Assembly: GCA_026391215.1 (NCBI GenBank)
Contig: JAPLDX010000068.1
Span: forward strand, 16,879 to 80,878
Reading direction: 5' to 3'
Source of the DNA: Bacteroidia bacterium
Lineage (GTDB): Bacteria; Bacteroidota; Bacteroidia; Bacteroidales; VadinHA17
Length of the DNA: 64,000 bases
Part shown: piece by piece, positions 30,753 through 42,101 of the stretch
Numbering within the stretch: position 1 is the first letter of the stretch
How the letters are laid out: each line of letters begins with the position of its first letter
Program-made: the position numbers and the translations under genes
Notes under the pieces: generated by a model
What the model was told of the DNA's origin: nothing
The model's database searches: none
Seen by the model: only the letters and a program-made list of their open reading frames with translations

Positions 30753-32444
30753 CTAATAACCCGTATTTTGAACCAGGTTAGGATTAGCTGCCAATTTAGA
30801 TTTGTTAATTGGGAACAAAGAACGATAAGCATCTGATTTCATTACATCTCCAACATTATTAAAGGGGAGTGTCCATTTTGAATTACTGGTCCATAATCCC
30901 CAGCGGATCAGATCCTGACGTCTGTTGTGTTCTGCAAACATTTCACGTCCCATTTCATTGAATAATTCACCTCCGGCAATGGCTGCACTTCCCATATCAA
31001 AACTCAGCTGTCCATCTAACGAAGTAAGATCAACCAAACCGGCCCGTTTTCTGATCTGGTTTACCAATGCCAATGCAGCGGCATCTGTGGGGCTATTGCT
31101 CTTACGCCAGAGCGCTTCTGCTTTCATCAGCATGACATCGGCATAACGGAATACTGCAAGATCATTGCTCATATTACCCGGATCGGATCCTACAGCAAAT
31201 TCCCACTTGCCTATTCTGACTCCAGACTGTCGCCAGCACTGGGGGCCCAGTTCATTTATCTGACCTGCAGTTGAACCTATATTCCCAAAATTAAGAGGTT
31301 TTCCATCAGGATCTCCGGCATCAGCTCCGTCATCAACTACTTTTACTCCTCCGTTCGTGTATTGATAACCTGCAAGGAAATTGCCTCTTTTTCCAGCCGG
31401 AGCTGTAATTGTACCTACATCGCCTCTGCGAAGATCTGTAGCATCGTAGGATTTATAAAATTCCTCAAGCGTACAGAAACCATTCCACGGCTGCTGTGTA
31501 AGATTATAGGTATACTGGCTGCCATAATGCAATGTCTGGCATGCAATGTTGAATCCCTGGAAGAAAATCTGGTCGTAGGGTATAGCAAAGATAAATTCTT
31601 TGGACCCCGAATTGTTCACATTAAAATTTGTAAAATAGTTACTTTCCAGTGAATATTTACCTGAGTTTATAATCTCATCACAAGCTGTGATCACTTTATC
31701 CCACTGTGCAGTGCCAGTATATACTGCTGCATTAAGGTATAATTTAGCCAGCAACATCTGTCCTGCATAATAATTCATACGTCCGTAAGTTGTTCCGTCG
31801 ACGGCTTTTGACAGCTTGGGAACAGCTGTTTCCAGATCGCCAACAACAAAAGTGTACACCTCTGATCTTGACTTGGTTGCAGGTGCAGCTTCTCCGCTTG
31901 CGAAATCAGTAACAAGCGGGACATTACCATACATATCAATCAATTGCCAATAAAAGAAACCACGAACAGTCTCGAGTTCCGAAATATAAGCATCTGCTGC
32001 GGCCTGTTCTACCTGTCCGCTCTCAACAAGAGACTGAAACTGGTACATTAACCTGTTTGCAGTATTTACGCCGCTGAAGCAAAAGTCCCATGCACCACCT
32101 GTTGCGCTAACTTCATAATCCCATGAATGTAAATGAAGCTTTCTCCAGTTACCTCCATCATCCCAGTCCGATCCTCTGGTAGGAACAGCCATCTCATCAG
32201 TAGTGACCTCCTGTAAACTAAACATATCACCAGAAGCATAACCTCCAAACTGAGTATAAGCAGCGCCTAACGCTGAAACAAATTCTTTCTCTGATTTGAA
32301 GAAATTGTCGGGTGTTACCTCGCTGTAAAGAGTTTCATCCAATTTGGTGCACGACTGACTAAAAGCAATTACTATAATTGCAGTTAATGTTACTTTTATC
32401 AGAAGTATTGATTTTTTCATCATATTTCTTACTATTGTTTTCAT
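30753..32444 (-). CDS. RagB/SusD family nutrient-binding outer-membrane lipoprotein
   Basis: Lipobox AFSQSCTKLDE; YTQFGG, VRGFFYWQLIDMYGNVPLV, RYADVMLMKAEALWR, NQIRKRAGL, EMGREMFAEHNRRQDLIRWG. Confidence 0.95.
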   Translation of the reverse strand: MKTIVRNMMKKSILLIKVTLTAIIVIAFSQSCTKLDETLYSEVTPDNFFKSEKEFVSALGAAYTQFGGYASGDMFSLQEVTTDEMAVPTRGSDWDDGGNWRKLHLHSWDYEVSATGGAWDFCFSGVNTANRLMYQFQSLVESGQVEQAAADAYISELETVRGFFYWQLIDMYGNVPLVTDFASGEAAPATKSRSEVYTFVVGDLETAVPKLSKAVDGTTYGRMNYYAGQMLLAKLYLNAAVYTGTAQWDKVITACDEIINSGKYSLESNYFTNFNVNNSGSKEFIFAIPYDQIFFQGFNIACQTLHYGSQYTYNLTQQPWNGFCTLEEFYKSYDATDLRRGDVGTITAPAGKRGNFLAGYQYTNGGVKVVDDGADAGDPDGKPLNFGNIGSTAGQINELGPQCWRQSGVRIGKWEFAVGSDPGNMSNDLAVFRYADVMLMKAEALWRKSNSPTDAAALALVNQIRKRAGLVDLTSLDGQLSFDMGSAAIAGGELFNEMGREMFAEHNRRQDLIRWGLWTSNSKWTLPFNNVGDVMKSDAYRSLFPINKSKLAANPNLVQNTGY

Positions 32445-32462
32445 GTCTTTAAATTTTCAGGA

Positions 32463-35400
32463 TTAAAAAACAAAGTTTGCACCAAAAGTTACAGATCTGG
32501 TTCTGAACCATTCACTCCTTCTGTCGACACCAGGTACGAGCGTACTGCCATATGTTCCAAGATCTGTGGCACTATCTGTGTATCTCGGGTTAGGATCCAC
32601 ACCTTTATACTTGGTGATATAGAATAAATTATTACCGCCAAGGTAAACCCTTATTTTACTGAACTGGCCGCTCTTTGGTAAATTGAAATTATACCCTACA
32701 CTCATGTTATCGAGAGAAACAAAGTCAGCATTTTCAACATCTTTGCTTGACAAAGTACCTGAAGAGACGTTCAGAAGTTTTCCTGTCGAACTTCTCATAT
32801 CAGTAGTTGAATTTGGCAGGTTATATGATGTGATATAATTCGGCACTTCAAAGAATCCACGGAAAGAGTTAATAAGATCATGTCCGAATACGCCACGGAA
32901 GAATACATTCAGATCCCAGTTTTTATAATTAAGTGTATTGCCAAATCCAGTCTGGAACTTGGGCAAACCGTTTCCAGTCACCGTCCTGTCAGATGCACCG
33001 ATACTTCCATCTCCGTCTACATCTTTAAATATAAATTTACCATCGTCATCAATTCCCTCGTATACATATGTAAGTATCTGACCTAAAGGTTTACCTTCTT
33101 CCACTCTTGTTAATGGTGTCTGATTTTGTCCTGGCGAACCCATATCACCCAGATCCTGTACTCCATAACTCAAATCAGCACCATTGAAAGTGCCTGAAAG
33201 TGATACCAGTGTGTTCCCAAGACTGTATGATGGAGTAACTGTTACGCTGTAGGAAAAATCTTGTTTTTCAACAGCATGCCAGGTCAGTGTCAATTCCAAG
33301 CCGCTGCTTTTTAATTTTCCAAGGTTCATCCATGCCTGATTATAAAGGTTTGGTGGAACCGGCACTCCATATTGCCACAACAGGTCAGTAGTCGTTCTGG
33401 TATAAAAGTCAAATGCACCGGAAACCCTTGATTTGAACAATGCGAAATCAAATCCGGCATCTATTTCACCTTTCTTTTCCCATTTAAGATCAGTATTTGC
33501 ATTACTTACAGGTGAATAGCCAGGGACGAATGCTCCGTTATAGAAGAAATTACCCGAAGGGCCCATGCGAAGCAATGATAAATAACTGCTTGGCGGCTCG
33601 GCTCCTGTAACACCATAACTGGCTCTCAATTTAAGGTTGTCAACAAAACTGAGGTTTACTAATCTGGATAGATCCACTCCTCCTCCAATTGATGGGAATA
33701 TACCCCACTTACTATCAGCACCGAACCTTGAGGAGCCTTCATACCTTGCGCTGGCGGTCAAAAACCATGTACTGTTAATATTCAGGTTGACACGTCCAAA
33801 GAATGCAATCAGTTTATGGTCGTTCTTATAACTGGTTATTGTTCCTTTACCATTTTTGAAATCGAGGGCAGCATTAAGATTATTATATGTGAAATTGTCG
33901 GTAAGAAAATCACCTCCCTCAGCATAAAAACCTTCATAAGTAAAATCCTGATATGAATAACCACCAAGGACTGTCAGGTTTGTACCTGCTGTCACATCAC
34001 CTGTCCAATGTGCTGTTGATTCAAAAAGCCGGCTGAAAGAAGAATTTGCACTCCTTGAAGCTAAGCCAGTCCTGTTCATCCCTCCCCAGTAATCATTTTT
34101 ATCATAATATGTACCCCCGAGATCATCAGAACTCTGGATAGCATAAAAAGCATCAAGAGTCAATCCTTTGATGATTTCATAGGCACCTTTTAATGAAAGA
34201 TTCATCATTCTGGATTGTCCGTCATTTTTATTTAACTCTAGGATTGCAACAGGGTTATAGTAATCAAACAGCACCTGTTGAAAATATCCATCGTATTTAT
34301 CATAAAGTGCATCATCACTTTTTACAGGAGCAGTCGGATTATATTGTGTGGCATATCTGAATGCAGCAGGAAAACCATATTGTGATTCCCTTTGCGTAGC
34401 CCCCAGATTCACATCAAAGGTAAGCTTATCATTCAATGCTTTTTGTGTAAGATTGATCCTTCCGTTTAACTGTTTGAATCCAGTCGTACGCATAACACCT
34501 TCACCATTATGATAATTGATTGAAGCCCGGTAATTTGATTTATCAGTTCCTCCCGATAACGAAAGATTATGTACCTGTGTCAGGGCTGTCTGTTCAATCT
34601 CCTTGAACCAGTCAGTACTTTCGCCAAAGTCTGTTCCAATAGTGTTCGAGTACTCCTGATTAATTTCAGTCTTCAATGCCCTCCATTCTGTAGCAGTCAT
34701 CACAGGGTAATTCTTTGCAACCATTTCAGCAGTACCATAAACATTGTACTCGATGACGGATGTACCTTTTTTGCCCTGCTTGGTAGTAACCAGAATTACG
34801 CCGCTGGAACCCCTTGTTCCATAAATAGATGCAGCAGAACCATCCTTTAAAACGCTCATGGATTCAATATCATTCGGATCCACATTTTCAAGAGAACCCC
34901 CGACAACGCCATCAATAACAACAAGAGGCTGGGTATTTGCACCAATGGTACTCAAACCCCTCAGGCGTATAGTATACCCTCCATTCGGGTCCCCGCCAGC
35001 TTTACTGACGGACAAACCTGCCACCTTACCAACTATAAGCTGTTCAGGTGTGTTGAGGTTACCCTTGTTAAACTCATCAGATTTTACACTGGAAATGGCA
35101 CTCGTAATCTCTTTCTTCTTCTGTGTGCCATATCCTGTAACCACAACTTCTCCAAGTGTACTTGTCTCAGGAACCAGTACCACATTGAATGTAGACTGAC
35201 TACCTACAGCCACCTGCTGAGAAGTATAGCCGATAAATGAAAAAACCAGGACTGCTTCCGATCCCGGAACCGGAATACTGAAATTACCTTCAGCATCACT
35301 TATCGCCCCGGTCATTGTTCCCTGAACAACAATGTTCACTCCGGCTAGCGCACCCTCTGTCTCAGAAGTTACTTTACCTGTAACTGTTCTTTGTTGAGCG

Positions 35401-35486
35401 CTGGCTAAGCTAACCGCGAAGTATAAAAGGAAAATAGATAATATCCATTTCCTCCATGAGAATAAATAATTTTTAAAAGTTCCCAT
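32463..35486 (-). CDS. SusC/RagA family TonB-linked outer-membrane receptor
   Basis: CarboxypepD_reg domain; GEVVVTGYGTQKKKEITSAISSV; PLVVIDGVVGGSLENVDPNDIESMSVLKDGSAASIYGTRGSSGVILVTTKQGKKG. Confidence 0.97.
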   Translation of the reverse strand: MGTFKNYLFSWRKWILSIFLLYFAVSLASAQQRTVTGKVTSETEGALAGVNIVVQGTMTGAISDAEGNFSIPVPGSEAVLVFSFIGYTSQQVAVGSQSTFNVVLVPETSTLGEVVVTGYGTQKKKEITSAISSVKSDEFNKGNLNTPEQLIVGKVAGLSVSKAGGDPNGGYTIRLRGLSTIGANTQPLVVIDGVVGGSLENVDPNDIESMSVLKDGSAASIYGTRGSSGVILVTTKQGKKGTSVIEYNVYGTAEMVAKNYPVMTATEWRALKTEINQEYSNTIGTDFGESTDWFKEIEQTALTQVHNLSLSGGTDKSNYRASINYHNGEGVMRTTGFKQLNGRINLTQKALNDKLTFDVNLGATQRESQYGFPAAFRYATQYNPTAPVKSDDALYDKYDGYFQQVLFDYYNPVAILELNKNDGQSRMMNLSLKGAYEIIKGLTLDAFYAIQSSDDLGGTYYDKNDYWGGMNRTGLASRSANSSFSRLFESTAHWTGDVTAGTNLTVLGGYSYQDFTYEGFYAEGGDFLTDNFTYNNLNAALDFKNGKGTITSYKNDHKLIAFFGRVNLNINSTWFLTASARYEGSSRFGADSKWGIFPSIGGGVDLSRLVNLSFVDNLKLRASYGVTGAEPPSSYLSLLRMGPSGNFFYNGAFVPGYSPVSNANTDLKWEKKGEIDAGFDFALFKSRVSGAFDFYTRTTTDLLWQYGVPVPPNLYNQAWMNLGKLKSSGLELTLTWHAVEKQDFSYSVTVTPSYSLGNTLVSLSGTFNGADLSYGVQDLGDMGSPGQNQTPLTRVEEGKPLGQILTYVYEGIDDDGKFIFKDVDGDGSIGASDRTVTGNGLPKFQTGFGNTLNYKNWDLNVFFRGVFGHDLINSFRGFFEVPNYITSYNLPNSTTDMRSSTGKLLNVSSGTLSSKDVENADFVSLDNMSVGYNFNLPKSGQFSKIRVYLGGNNLFYITKYKGVDPNPRYTDSATDLGTYGSTLVPGVDRRSEWFRTRSVTFGANFVF

Positions 35487-35613
35487 CGTAAAAATATTAA
35501 GGTTAGTTATTTATAGGTTTAAGAAAAAATACTTTGTCAAAAAAATGTGCTATTCTGTGCATGATAACTTCAAAGGATTTAAGACAGGTTCAAGGTTTCA
35601 TAATTAGGTTAAT

Positions 35614-35621
35614 CAAATATA
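35614..35621 (-). promoter_or_regulatory. Bacteroidota -7 promoter element (TATATTTG on minus strand) for the susC operon
   Basis: CAAATATA on plus; TTT-rich block about 20 bp upstream on minus. Confidence 0.4.
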
Positions 35622-35687
35622 GAATTAATTCTGAGATTAAAAACAGATTAAAAAGAAATATTCACGGAATCTGAAACACATTACAGC

Positions 35688-35699
35688 AAACGTTTGAAA
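35688..35699. promoter_or_regulatory. Candidate LacI-family operator AAACGTTTGAAA between susC and lacI
   Basis: Same 12-mer as 8318-8329; palindromic AAACGTTT core; adjacent to LacI regulator. Confidence 0.5.
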
Positions 35700-35833
35700 T
35701 ACTAATAATAAAAAAAACCTCATTATCCTCCGATTATTCTGTTTAATCTTTACTGAATATTGATTAACAGAATTTTGCTTTGAGGATCATTTTTATTCCT
35801 TTTAGGAAAATATATTTATTTCAACTAACTTGG

Positions 35834-35841
35834 TATTTTTG
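35834..35841 (+). promoter_or_regulatory. Bacteroidota -7 promoter element TATTTTTG for lacI-type gene
   Basis: TAnnTTTG match, 17 bp upstream of ATG 35858. Confidence 0.45.
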
Positions 35842-35857
35842 AACCTCCGGGAAGATT

Positions 35858-36877
35858 ATGGGAAAGGGACGGGTAACAATTAAGGACATAGCCAGAGAGC
35901 TCGGGATTTCTCCTTCAACGGTATCAAAAGCTTTGAAAGGACATCCTGATATCAGCTCTGCTACAAAAAAGGCAGTAAAGGAGCTTGTTGAAAAATGGAA
36001 TTATAAACCCGATCCTATAGCCCTGAGCCTTAAAGTCGGCCAGAGCAGGACCATAGGTGTGATAGTACCGGAAATAGTTCATTATTTCTTCTCCACAGTG
36101 ATAAGCGGGATTGAAGATATTGCTTATGATTCAGGATATAATGTCCTCTTCTGCCAGTCAAATGAATTATATGAAAGAGAAGTAAAGGCAGTTGAAACTC
36201 TTCTCTCCGGACGGGCTGACGGGATACTTGTCTCTCTGAGCAAAGTGACAGAGAATTTTGATCATTTCAGGAAGATAATGAAAGCAGGGATACCGCTCGT
36301 ATTTTTTGACAGGGTATGTGATGAACTTGAAACAGACAGGGTAATAGTCGATGATGAAAAGGGTGCATATGATGCTACAAATCATCTTATACACACCGGA
36401 TGTTCCAATATCATCCATCTGTCCGGACCACCAAACCTGATAATCGGGAAAAACAGGAAAGCAGGATTTATAAGAGCATTGAAGGAGCATAGAATTCCAA
36501 TCCGGGCCGAAAATATTATTAAGTGTGATACAGCCCCCGAAGCCCGGATCATAGTTCCTGAGATTCTAAAAAGAACCAAGAAACCTGACGGCATTTTTGC
36601 AGTCAATGACCTCACTGCTGCAGAGACCATGAAAATTGTAAAGCTCAATGGGTATAAAGTGCCTGATGATATTTCGATAATCGGATTTACCAGCGGCATG
36701 ATATCTGATCTTACCGATCCTCCTCTTACCTCAGTTCAGCAGCATGGGTACATCGTCGGACAGGAAGCAGTAAACTTACTCATAAAGAATATTGAAAACA
36801 GAAACGAGATACCTTTTCAGACAAAGGTGATCAAAACAGAACTTGTCATTAAAGGATCAACCAGAAAGGTGCTGTAA
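35858..36877 (+). CDS. LacI family transcriptional regulator
   Basis: RVTIKDIARELGISPSTVSKALKGHPDISSATKKAV HTH; TIGVIVPEIVHYFFSTVISGIED periplasmic-binding-like domain. Confidence 0.96.
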   Translation: MGKGRVTIKDIARELGISPSTVSKALKGHPDISSATKKAVKELVEKWNYKPDPIALSLKVGQSRTIGVIVPEIVHYFFSTVISGIEDIAYDSGYNVLFCQSNELYEREVKAVETLLSGRADGILVSLSKVTENFDHFRKIMKAGIPLVFFDRVCDELETDRVIVDDEKGAYDATNHLIHTGCSNIIHLSGPPNLIIGKNRKAGFIRALKEHRIPIRAENIIKCDTAPEARIIVPEILKRTKKPDGIFAVNDLTAAETMKIVKLNGYKVPDDISIIGFTSGMISDLTDPPLTSVQQHGYIVGQEAVNLLIKNIENRNEIPFQTKVIKTELVIKGSTRKVL

Positions 36878-36930
36878 AAAAGAAAAAAAACCTTATTTTT
36901 GGCTCAATAGTAATTTTAAAACTGATCATT

Positions 36931-37305
36931 ATGAACATACCGGCAGATCTTTTGTATACCAAGGACCATGAATGGCTTCGCGTTGAAGGAGATATGGGCT
37001 ACGTGGGAATAACCGACTTTGCCCAGGGAGAACTGGGAGATGTTGTTTTCGTAGAGATAGAAACTCTAGGAGAAACCCTTAAGAAAGAGGAGGTCTTTGG
37101 AACCATCGAAGCAGTAAAAACAGTTTCGGATATGTTTATGCCGGTGGGAGGAGAGATACTTGAAGTAAATCCTTCTATTGAAGAATCACCTGTCGTAGTA
37201 AACAAGGATCCTTACGGGAAAGGCTGGATGGTAAAAATTAAAATAACAGATCCTGCTGAAATCAGTACACTGCTCTCAGCAGATAAGTACAAAACACTTT
37301 TATAA
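36931..37305 (+). CDS. gcvH: Glycine cleavage system H protein
   Basis: [34 protein letters not shown]; lipoyl site [21 protein letters not shown]. Confidence 0.97.
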   Translation: MNIPADLLYTKDHEWLRVEGDMGYVGITDFAQGELGDVVFVEIETLGETLKKEEVFGTIEAVKTVSDMFMPVGGEILEVNPSIEESPVVVNKDPYGKGWMVKIKITDPAEISTLLSADKYKTLL

Positions 37306-40206
37306 GGTTTTCTTGATCTCGAATTCCTGGTAGCCTTCAACGATATCACCTGCTTTTATGTCGTTGAAATTCTGAATGTTAAGCCCGCATTCATACCCGC
37401 CAACGACTTCCTTGACATCATCCTTGAATCGTTTGAGCGAACCGAGTTCCCCTGTATATATAACAATACCATCGCGTATTAAACGCACTCTGGTATTTCG
37501 TGTGATCTTTCCTTCCTTGACATAACATCCGGCAACCGTGCCAACTTTAGTGACCTTAAAGATCTCGCGTATTTCCAGGGTGGCGACAATCTCTTCTTTG
37601 ACCTCCGGAGAGAGCATCCCTTCCATAGCTGCCCTGATCTCCTCAATGGCATTGTATATAATTGAATAGAGACGGACATCAATCTCCTCCTTCTCGGCAA
37701 GCTTGCGTGCTGCCATTGATGGGCGAACCTGGAATCCTACTATAATTGCGTTGGATGCTGCAGCGAGCAGAATATCCGATTCTGAGATCTGGCCAACAGC
37801 TTTATGAATAATATTCAGCTGTATTTCAGGTGTTGACAGCTTGATAAGCGAATCGCTCAGAGCTTCAATTGATCCGTCAACGTCACCTTTTACGATAATA
37901 TTAAGTTCCTGGAAATTGCCAATGGCAATCCTTCTTCCTATTTCGTCAAGGGTAATATGCTTCTGCGTACGCAGTCCCTGTTCTCTCTGTAGCTGTGATC
38001 TCTTTGTGGCTATATCCTTTGCTTCCCTGTCGCTGTCCATTACATTGAATTTGTCACCGGCCTGGGGAGCGCCGTTGAGTCCTAGAACAAGAGCGGGTGT
38101 TGCCGGGCCGACTTCGTCAACCTTATTGCCTCTTTCATTGTACATAGCCTTTATATGTCCGAAGCTGGCTCCTGCCAGAAGTACATCACCAACCCTCAGC
38201 GTCCCGGCTTTTACGAGAATGGTTGCTGTGAATCCGCGGCCTTTATCAAGGGATGATTCCACAACTGTGCCAATTGCAGGCTTGTCGGGATTAGCCTTTA
38301 GATCAAGCATCTCAGCTTCGAGCAGTACTTTTTCAAGCAGAAGCTCAATATTGAGCCCGGTTTTTGCAGATATCTCCTGTGACTGGTATTTGCCTCCCCA
38401 GTCCTCAACCAGGTAATTCATATTTGCAAGAGCCTCCTTTATTTTCTCAGGATTTGAGGTAGGCTTATCAATCTTGTTGATCGCGAATACAATAGGTACT
38501 CCAGCGGCTGAAGCATGGTTGATGGCTTCTATTGTCTGCGGCATTACACCGTCATCAGCGGCCACAACAATAATAGCTATGTCGGTGATCTGTGCTCCGC
38601 GGGCACGCATTGCAGTGAAGGCCTCATGTCCGGGTGTATCCAGGAATGTTATCTGACGGCCGTCATCAAGCTTCACAGCGTAGGCTCCTATATGCTGTGT
38701 AATTCCGCCTGCCTCACCCGCGATCACATTTGTACGGCGTATATAGTCGAGCAATTTTGTTTTGCCATGATCGACATGTCCCATGACTGTTACTATCGGT
38801 GGCCTGGGCTTAAGATCTTCGTCTTCATCATCTGACTCCCTCACAGCTTCCTGAAGCTCAGCACTTACAAATTCTACCTTATAACCGAATTCATCGGCAA
38901 GAAGTGCCATTGTTTCTGCATCAAGACGCTGATTTATTGAAACGAAAAGCCCGAGGTTCATACATGTAGAGATAATGTCTGTAACCGGGGTATTCATCAT
39001 AATCGCCAGCTCATTTACCGACACGAATTCCGTAACCTTGAGGATATTCTTTTCCAATTCAATTCTGTCCTCGTCCTCGCGATGCTTCTGACTTATTGCT
39101 TCTCTCTTTTCCCTGCGGTATCTTGAACCCTTTGATTTGCCTTTTGTAGTAAGCCTCGCAAGCGTTTCCTTTATCTGCTTCTGTACTTCCTCTTCATCTA
39201 CCTCAACCCTTACAGGTCTTTTCTTCAGGATTTTCTTGCCGCCTTTTTCTTTTTTATCGCCCAGGTCAGGCTTGACTGCTGAAACCTGGTCTTTTTCCTT
39301 GGTGATCCTTTTCCTTCTTTTCTTCCTTCTGAAATCGCTCTCACTATTCACCTTTACCGGCTGGTATGGAGCAGGTTTCCTCTTTTCCTCCACAGGGAGG
39401 TTTATTCTCCCCACGACTGTAGGTCCGGTAATTTTCTGATAACCTGGCCTGAAAACTTCTATTATTTCCTCCTGTTCGGGGATTAAATCTGCTTCCGGGA
39501 TTTCCAGATCTGGTGCAGCTTGTGATACAGGCTCTTCTACAGTCTCCCTCTCTTTTTTTGATGGAGCTTTCTTTTCTTCTTCAACGACAGGTTCTTTTTC
39601 CTTGGTCTTCTCTTTTTTGGCAGGCTTAGCATCTTTGGTTACTGTACCAGGTTCAGCTTCACCTTTAGTATCTGAAGCTGAACGGCTCTTCTTTTCTTCA
39701 GCTGCACCTGTCTTTTCCGCAGCGGCCTTCTTCTGTTCATCCTTTTCAGGTTCAGCACTTTTTGCTGCTTCCTGTTTTGATGGTGCCGGTTTTTCTGTTT
39801 TGGGTATCTTTTCCAGATCAATCTTTCCGACAAGCTTTATGTCAGGCTTTTTGATCTCTGTTTTGATATCGACACCTTTCTTTATTCCTGAAGAATCTAT
39901 AACAAGCATCTCTTCTTCACGGTCAGTATCTTCAGACTGGGCTTTTTCCGGTACATCATCAATTGAAACGGTTTCTTTCTTCCGATGCAGATCTTTGAGG
40001 GCAAGCTTTTCAGATTCTTTCTTGACGCTTAAATCAGAGCTGTATTCTTTCAACAGCATAAGGTATGCTTCATGAGGAAGCTTTGTATTGGGATTTGGAT
40101 CGATTTCAATACCTTTCTTATGGAGGAATTCGATCATTGTGGAAATCCCTACATTGAACTCCTTGGCAGCTTTACTTAACCGTGTCGCCTTTACGTCCTC
40201 TGTCAT
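37300..40206 (-). CDS. infB: Translation initiation factor IF-2
   Basis: [45 protein letters not shown]; long charged N-terminal linker. Confidence 0.98.
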   Translation of the reverse strand: MTEDVKATRLSKAAKEFNVGISTMIEFLHKKGIEIDPNPNTKLPHEAYLMLLKEYSSDLSVKKESEKLALKDLHRKKETVSIDDVPEKAQSEDTDREEEMLVIDSSGIKKGVDIKTEIKKPDIKLVGKIDLEKIPKTEKPAPSKQEAAKSAEPEKDEQKKAAAEKTGAAEEKKSRSASDTKGEAEPGTVTKDAKPAKKEKTKEKEPVVEEEKKAPSKKERETVEEPVSQAAPDLEIPEADLIPEQEEIIEVFRPGYQKITGPTVVGRINLPVEEKRKPAPYQPVKVNSESDFRRKKRRKRITKEKDQVSAVKPDLGDKKEKGGKKILKKRPVRVEVDEEEVQKQIKETLARLTTKGKSKGSRYRREKREAISQKHREDEDRIELEKNILKVTEFVSVNELAIMMNTPVTDIISTCMNLGLFVSINQRLDAETMALLADEFGYKVEFVSAELQEAVRESDDEDEDLKPRPPIVTVMGHVDHGKTKLLDYIRRTNVIAGEAGGITQHIGAYAVKLDDGRQITFLDTPGHEAFTAMRARGAQITDIAIIVVAADDGVMPQTIEAINHASAAGVPIVFAINKIDKPTSNPEKIKEALANMNYLVEDWGGKYQSQEISAKTGLNIELLLEKVLLEAEMLDLKANPDKPAIGTVVESSLDKGRGFTATILVKAGTLRVGDVLLAGASFGHIKAMYNERGNKVDEVGPATPALVLGLNGAPQAGDKFNVMDSDREAKDIATKRSQLQREQGLRTQKHITLDEIGRRIAIGNFQELNIIVKGDVDGSIEALSDSLIKLSTPEIQLNIIHKAVGQISESDILLAAASNAIIVGFQVRPSMAARKLAEKEEIDVRLYSIIYNAIEEIRAAMEGMLSPEVKEEIVATLEIREIFKVTKVGTVAGCYVKEGKITRNTRVRLIRDGIVIYTGELGSLKRFKDDVKEVVGGYECGLNIQNFNDIKAGDIVEGYQEFEIKKTL

Positions 40207-40255
40207 AGATATGCCCTGTCTTTATAATGACTTCAATAACAAAACTTTAATAATA

Positions 40256-41494
40256 TCATTCAAATTCAGCTTTAAGGATGTTTACAACTTCCTTAACGGT
40301 TTCCTCTTCAAGATCGGTTCTCTTAACAAGATCGCTTATAGAAAGGTTGAGAACGCTTCTGGCTGTGTCGCATCCGATAGCTTTAAGCTCATCGATGATC
40401 CATTCTTCAATCTCATCACTGAATTCCTCGAGTTTGACATCTTCCTCATCCTCACCTCCCGGCTCCCTGTACACATCAATCTCATAACCGGTCAGCTGAC
40501 TTGCAAGCTTAATATTAAGACCTCCTTTTCCTATAGCGAGGGATACTTCACTCGGTTTAAGATAGATCTCGGCTCTTTTCGTATCTTCAATGAGCTTTAT
40601 TGATGTGATTTTTGCCGGACTGAGAGCTCTCTGTATAAAGAGCTGGTTATTGGCGGTATAGTTTATGACATCAATATTTTCATTACGGAGTTCCCTTACA
40701 ATGCCATGTATTCTTGATCCTTTCATACCAACACAGGCGCCTACCGGGTCGATCCTTTCATCATATGATTCCACTGCAACTTTGGCCCGTTCACCCGGAA
40801 CCCTGACAATCTTCTTTATAGTGATAAGCCCATCGAATATCTCAGGTACTTCAAGCTCGAAAAGCCTTTCAAGGAATACAGGTGAAGTACGGCTGAGAAT
40901 TATGAAAGGTGTGTTATTCCTCATTTCAACCTTAATGACAACAGCTCTTATGGAGTCGCCTTTCCTGAAATGATCGGAAGGTATCTGTTCGCTTTTGGGT
41001 ATAATAAGCTCATTCCCGTCATCATCAAGAACTAGGATCTCTCTTTTCCAGACCTGGTAAACCTCACCGGTGACGATCTCGCCGATCCGATCCTTGTACT
41101 TCATGTAGATGTTGTTCTTTTCAAGATCCAGGATACGCGCTGTAAGATTTTGTCGCAGCGACAAAATTGCCCTTCTTCCGAAATCGAGGAACTTAACCTC
41201 ATCCGAGACCTCTTCGCCTACTTCATAGTCATCATCAATTTTCTTGGCTTCTGAAAGCGGTATCTGAGTTATGGGGTCGGTAATCTCATCGTCATTGACA
41301 ACAGTTCTGTTACGCCATATTTCGAAGTCGCCTTTATCGATATTGACAATAATGTCGAAATTATCTGCCGATCCGTACCTTTTGGCAAGCATACCTCTGA
41401 AAACATCCTCCAGAACGCTCATCATTGTCGGGCGATCAATATTTTTCAGCTCTTTAAATTCCGAAAAAGTGTCGATCAAATTAATATTTTCCAT
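40256..41494 (-). CDS. nusA: Transcription termination/antitermination protein NusA
   Basis: S1/KH architecture; DPVGACVGMKGSRIHGIVRELRNENIDVI; SLAIGKGGLNIKLASQLTGYEIDV. Confidence 0.97.
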   Translation of the reverse strand: MENINLIDTFSEFKELKNIDRPTMMSVLEDVFRGMLAKRYGSADNFDIIVNIDKGDFEIWRNRTVVNDDEITDPITQIPLSEAKKIDDDYEVGEEVSDEVKFLDFGRRAILSLRQNLTARILDLEKNNIYMKYKDRIGEIVTGEVYQVWKREILVLDDDGNELIIPKSEQIPSDHFRKGDSIRAVVIKVEMRNNTPFIILSRTSPVFLERLFELEVPEIFDGLITIKKIVRVPGERAKVAVESYDERIDPVGACVGMKGSRIHGIVRELRNENIDVINYTANNQLFIQRALSPAKITSIKLIEDTKRAEIYLKPSEVSLAIGKGGLNIKLASQLTGYEIDVYREPGGEDEEDVKLEEFSDEIEEWIIDELKAIGCDTARSVLNLSISDLVKRTDLEEETVKEVVNILKAEFE

Positions 41495-41511
41495 CTGGTA
41501 TTAACCTATTT

Positions 41512-41964
41512 TTATTTAATCACTAAAACCTCTTTTGTCGATTTTACCTGGTCAAAGTTGAACGAAATATCCTTCAGCTCCTTACCCTTGCCTTTTACTC
41601 TGACTTCAGTTTCCAGTTCAAATCCTCCCTTTGTCACATTTTTAAGATTACCTGTAAACTTTTCGCCATCCGTATCAACAACCTCAACTTTCTTTCCTTC
41701 ATTTTTATAGTACTGTTCAGGCACTCCGAAAGGCATATCAAGTCCCGGAGAAGAAACCTGCAGCTCAAAGTCCTCAGTGCTGCGGTCAAAGTGTTTTTCA
41801 ACATAGCGGTGAATGGCAGCACATTCATCAATGGTTATGCCTGTCATTGTATCTGCCAGTACAGTTATTTTGTTTGAACTGCTCACTCTGATTGTGACAA
41901 GAAAAATACCTGTTCCCTTAATGAACTCACTTACAAGCTTTTCTATTTTATTTTTATCTACCAT
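41512..41964 (-). CDS. rimP: Ribosome maturation factor RimP
   Basis: IDECAAIHRYVEKHFDRSTEDFELQVSSPGLDMPF; upstream of nusA-infB. Confidence 0.95.
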   Translation of the reverse strand: MVDKNKIEKLVSEFIKGTGIFLVTIRVSSSNKITVLADTMTGITIDECAAIHRYVEKHFDRSTEDFELQVSSPGLDMPFGVPEQYYKNEGKKVEVVDTDGEKFTGNLKNVTKGGFELETEVRVKGKGKELKDISFNFDQVKSTKEVLVIK

Positions 41965-41986
41965 ACTTTAAATTAAGAAATAAAAT

Positions 41987-42004
41987 AGGGGACTCTGGTC
42001 CCCT
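41987..42004 (-). promoter_or_regulatory. Short leader hairpin upstream of rimP-nusA-infB
   Basis: GGGGACtctgGTCCCC perfect stem, plus one closing A-T pair, U-rich on minus strand downstream. Confidence 0.5.
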
Positions 42005-42031
42005 TGTCTCAACTACCCCTCAAATCGGTTG

Positions 42032-42061
42032 CAAAGATAAATAATGTTTTGTAATTAGCAA
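42032..42061 (-). promoter_or_regulatory. Promoter of rimP operon (TTG-N19-TATCTTTG on minus strand)
   Basis: Plus-strand CAAAGATA 42032-42039 and CAA 42059-42061; matches Bacteroidota -33/-7 pattern with 19-nt spacer. Confidence 0.55.
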
Positions 42062-42101
42062 TAAGAAAGATAATTATTAGTAATATTTTGATTTGAAATA
42101 T

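Noticed and set aside
37300-37305. gcvH/infB 3' overlap as an antisense regulatory arrangement
   Set aside because: Only a 6-bp convergent overlap of stop codons; ordinary compact genome organisation.
39137-40075. Plus-strand ORFs opposite the infB N-terminal region (39137-39439, 39602-40075)
   Set aside because: Antisense of the Lys/Glu-rich IF-2 linker, which naturally gives Ser/Phe/Leu-rich open frames.
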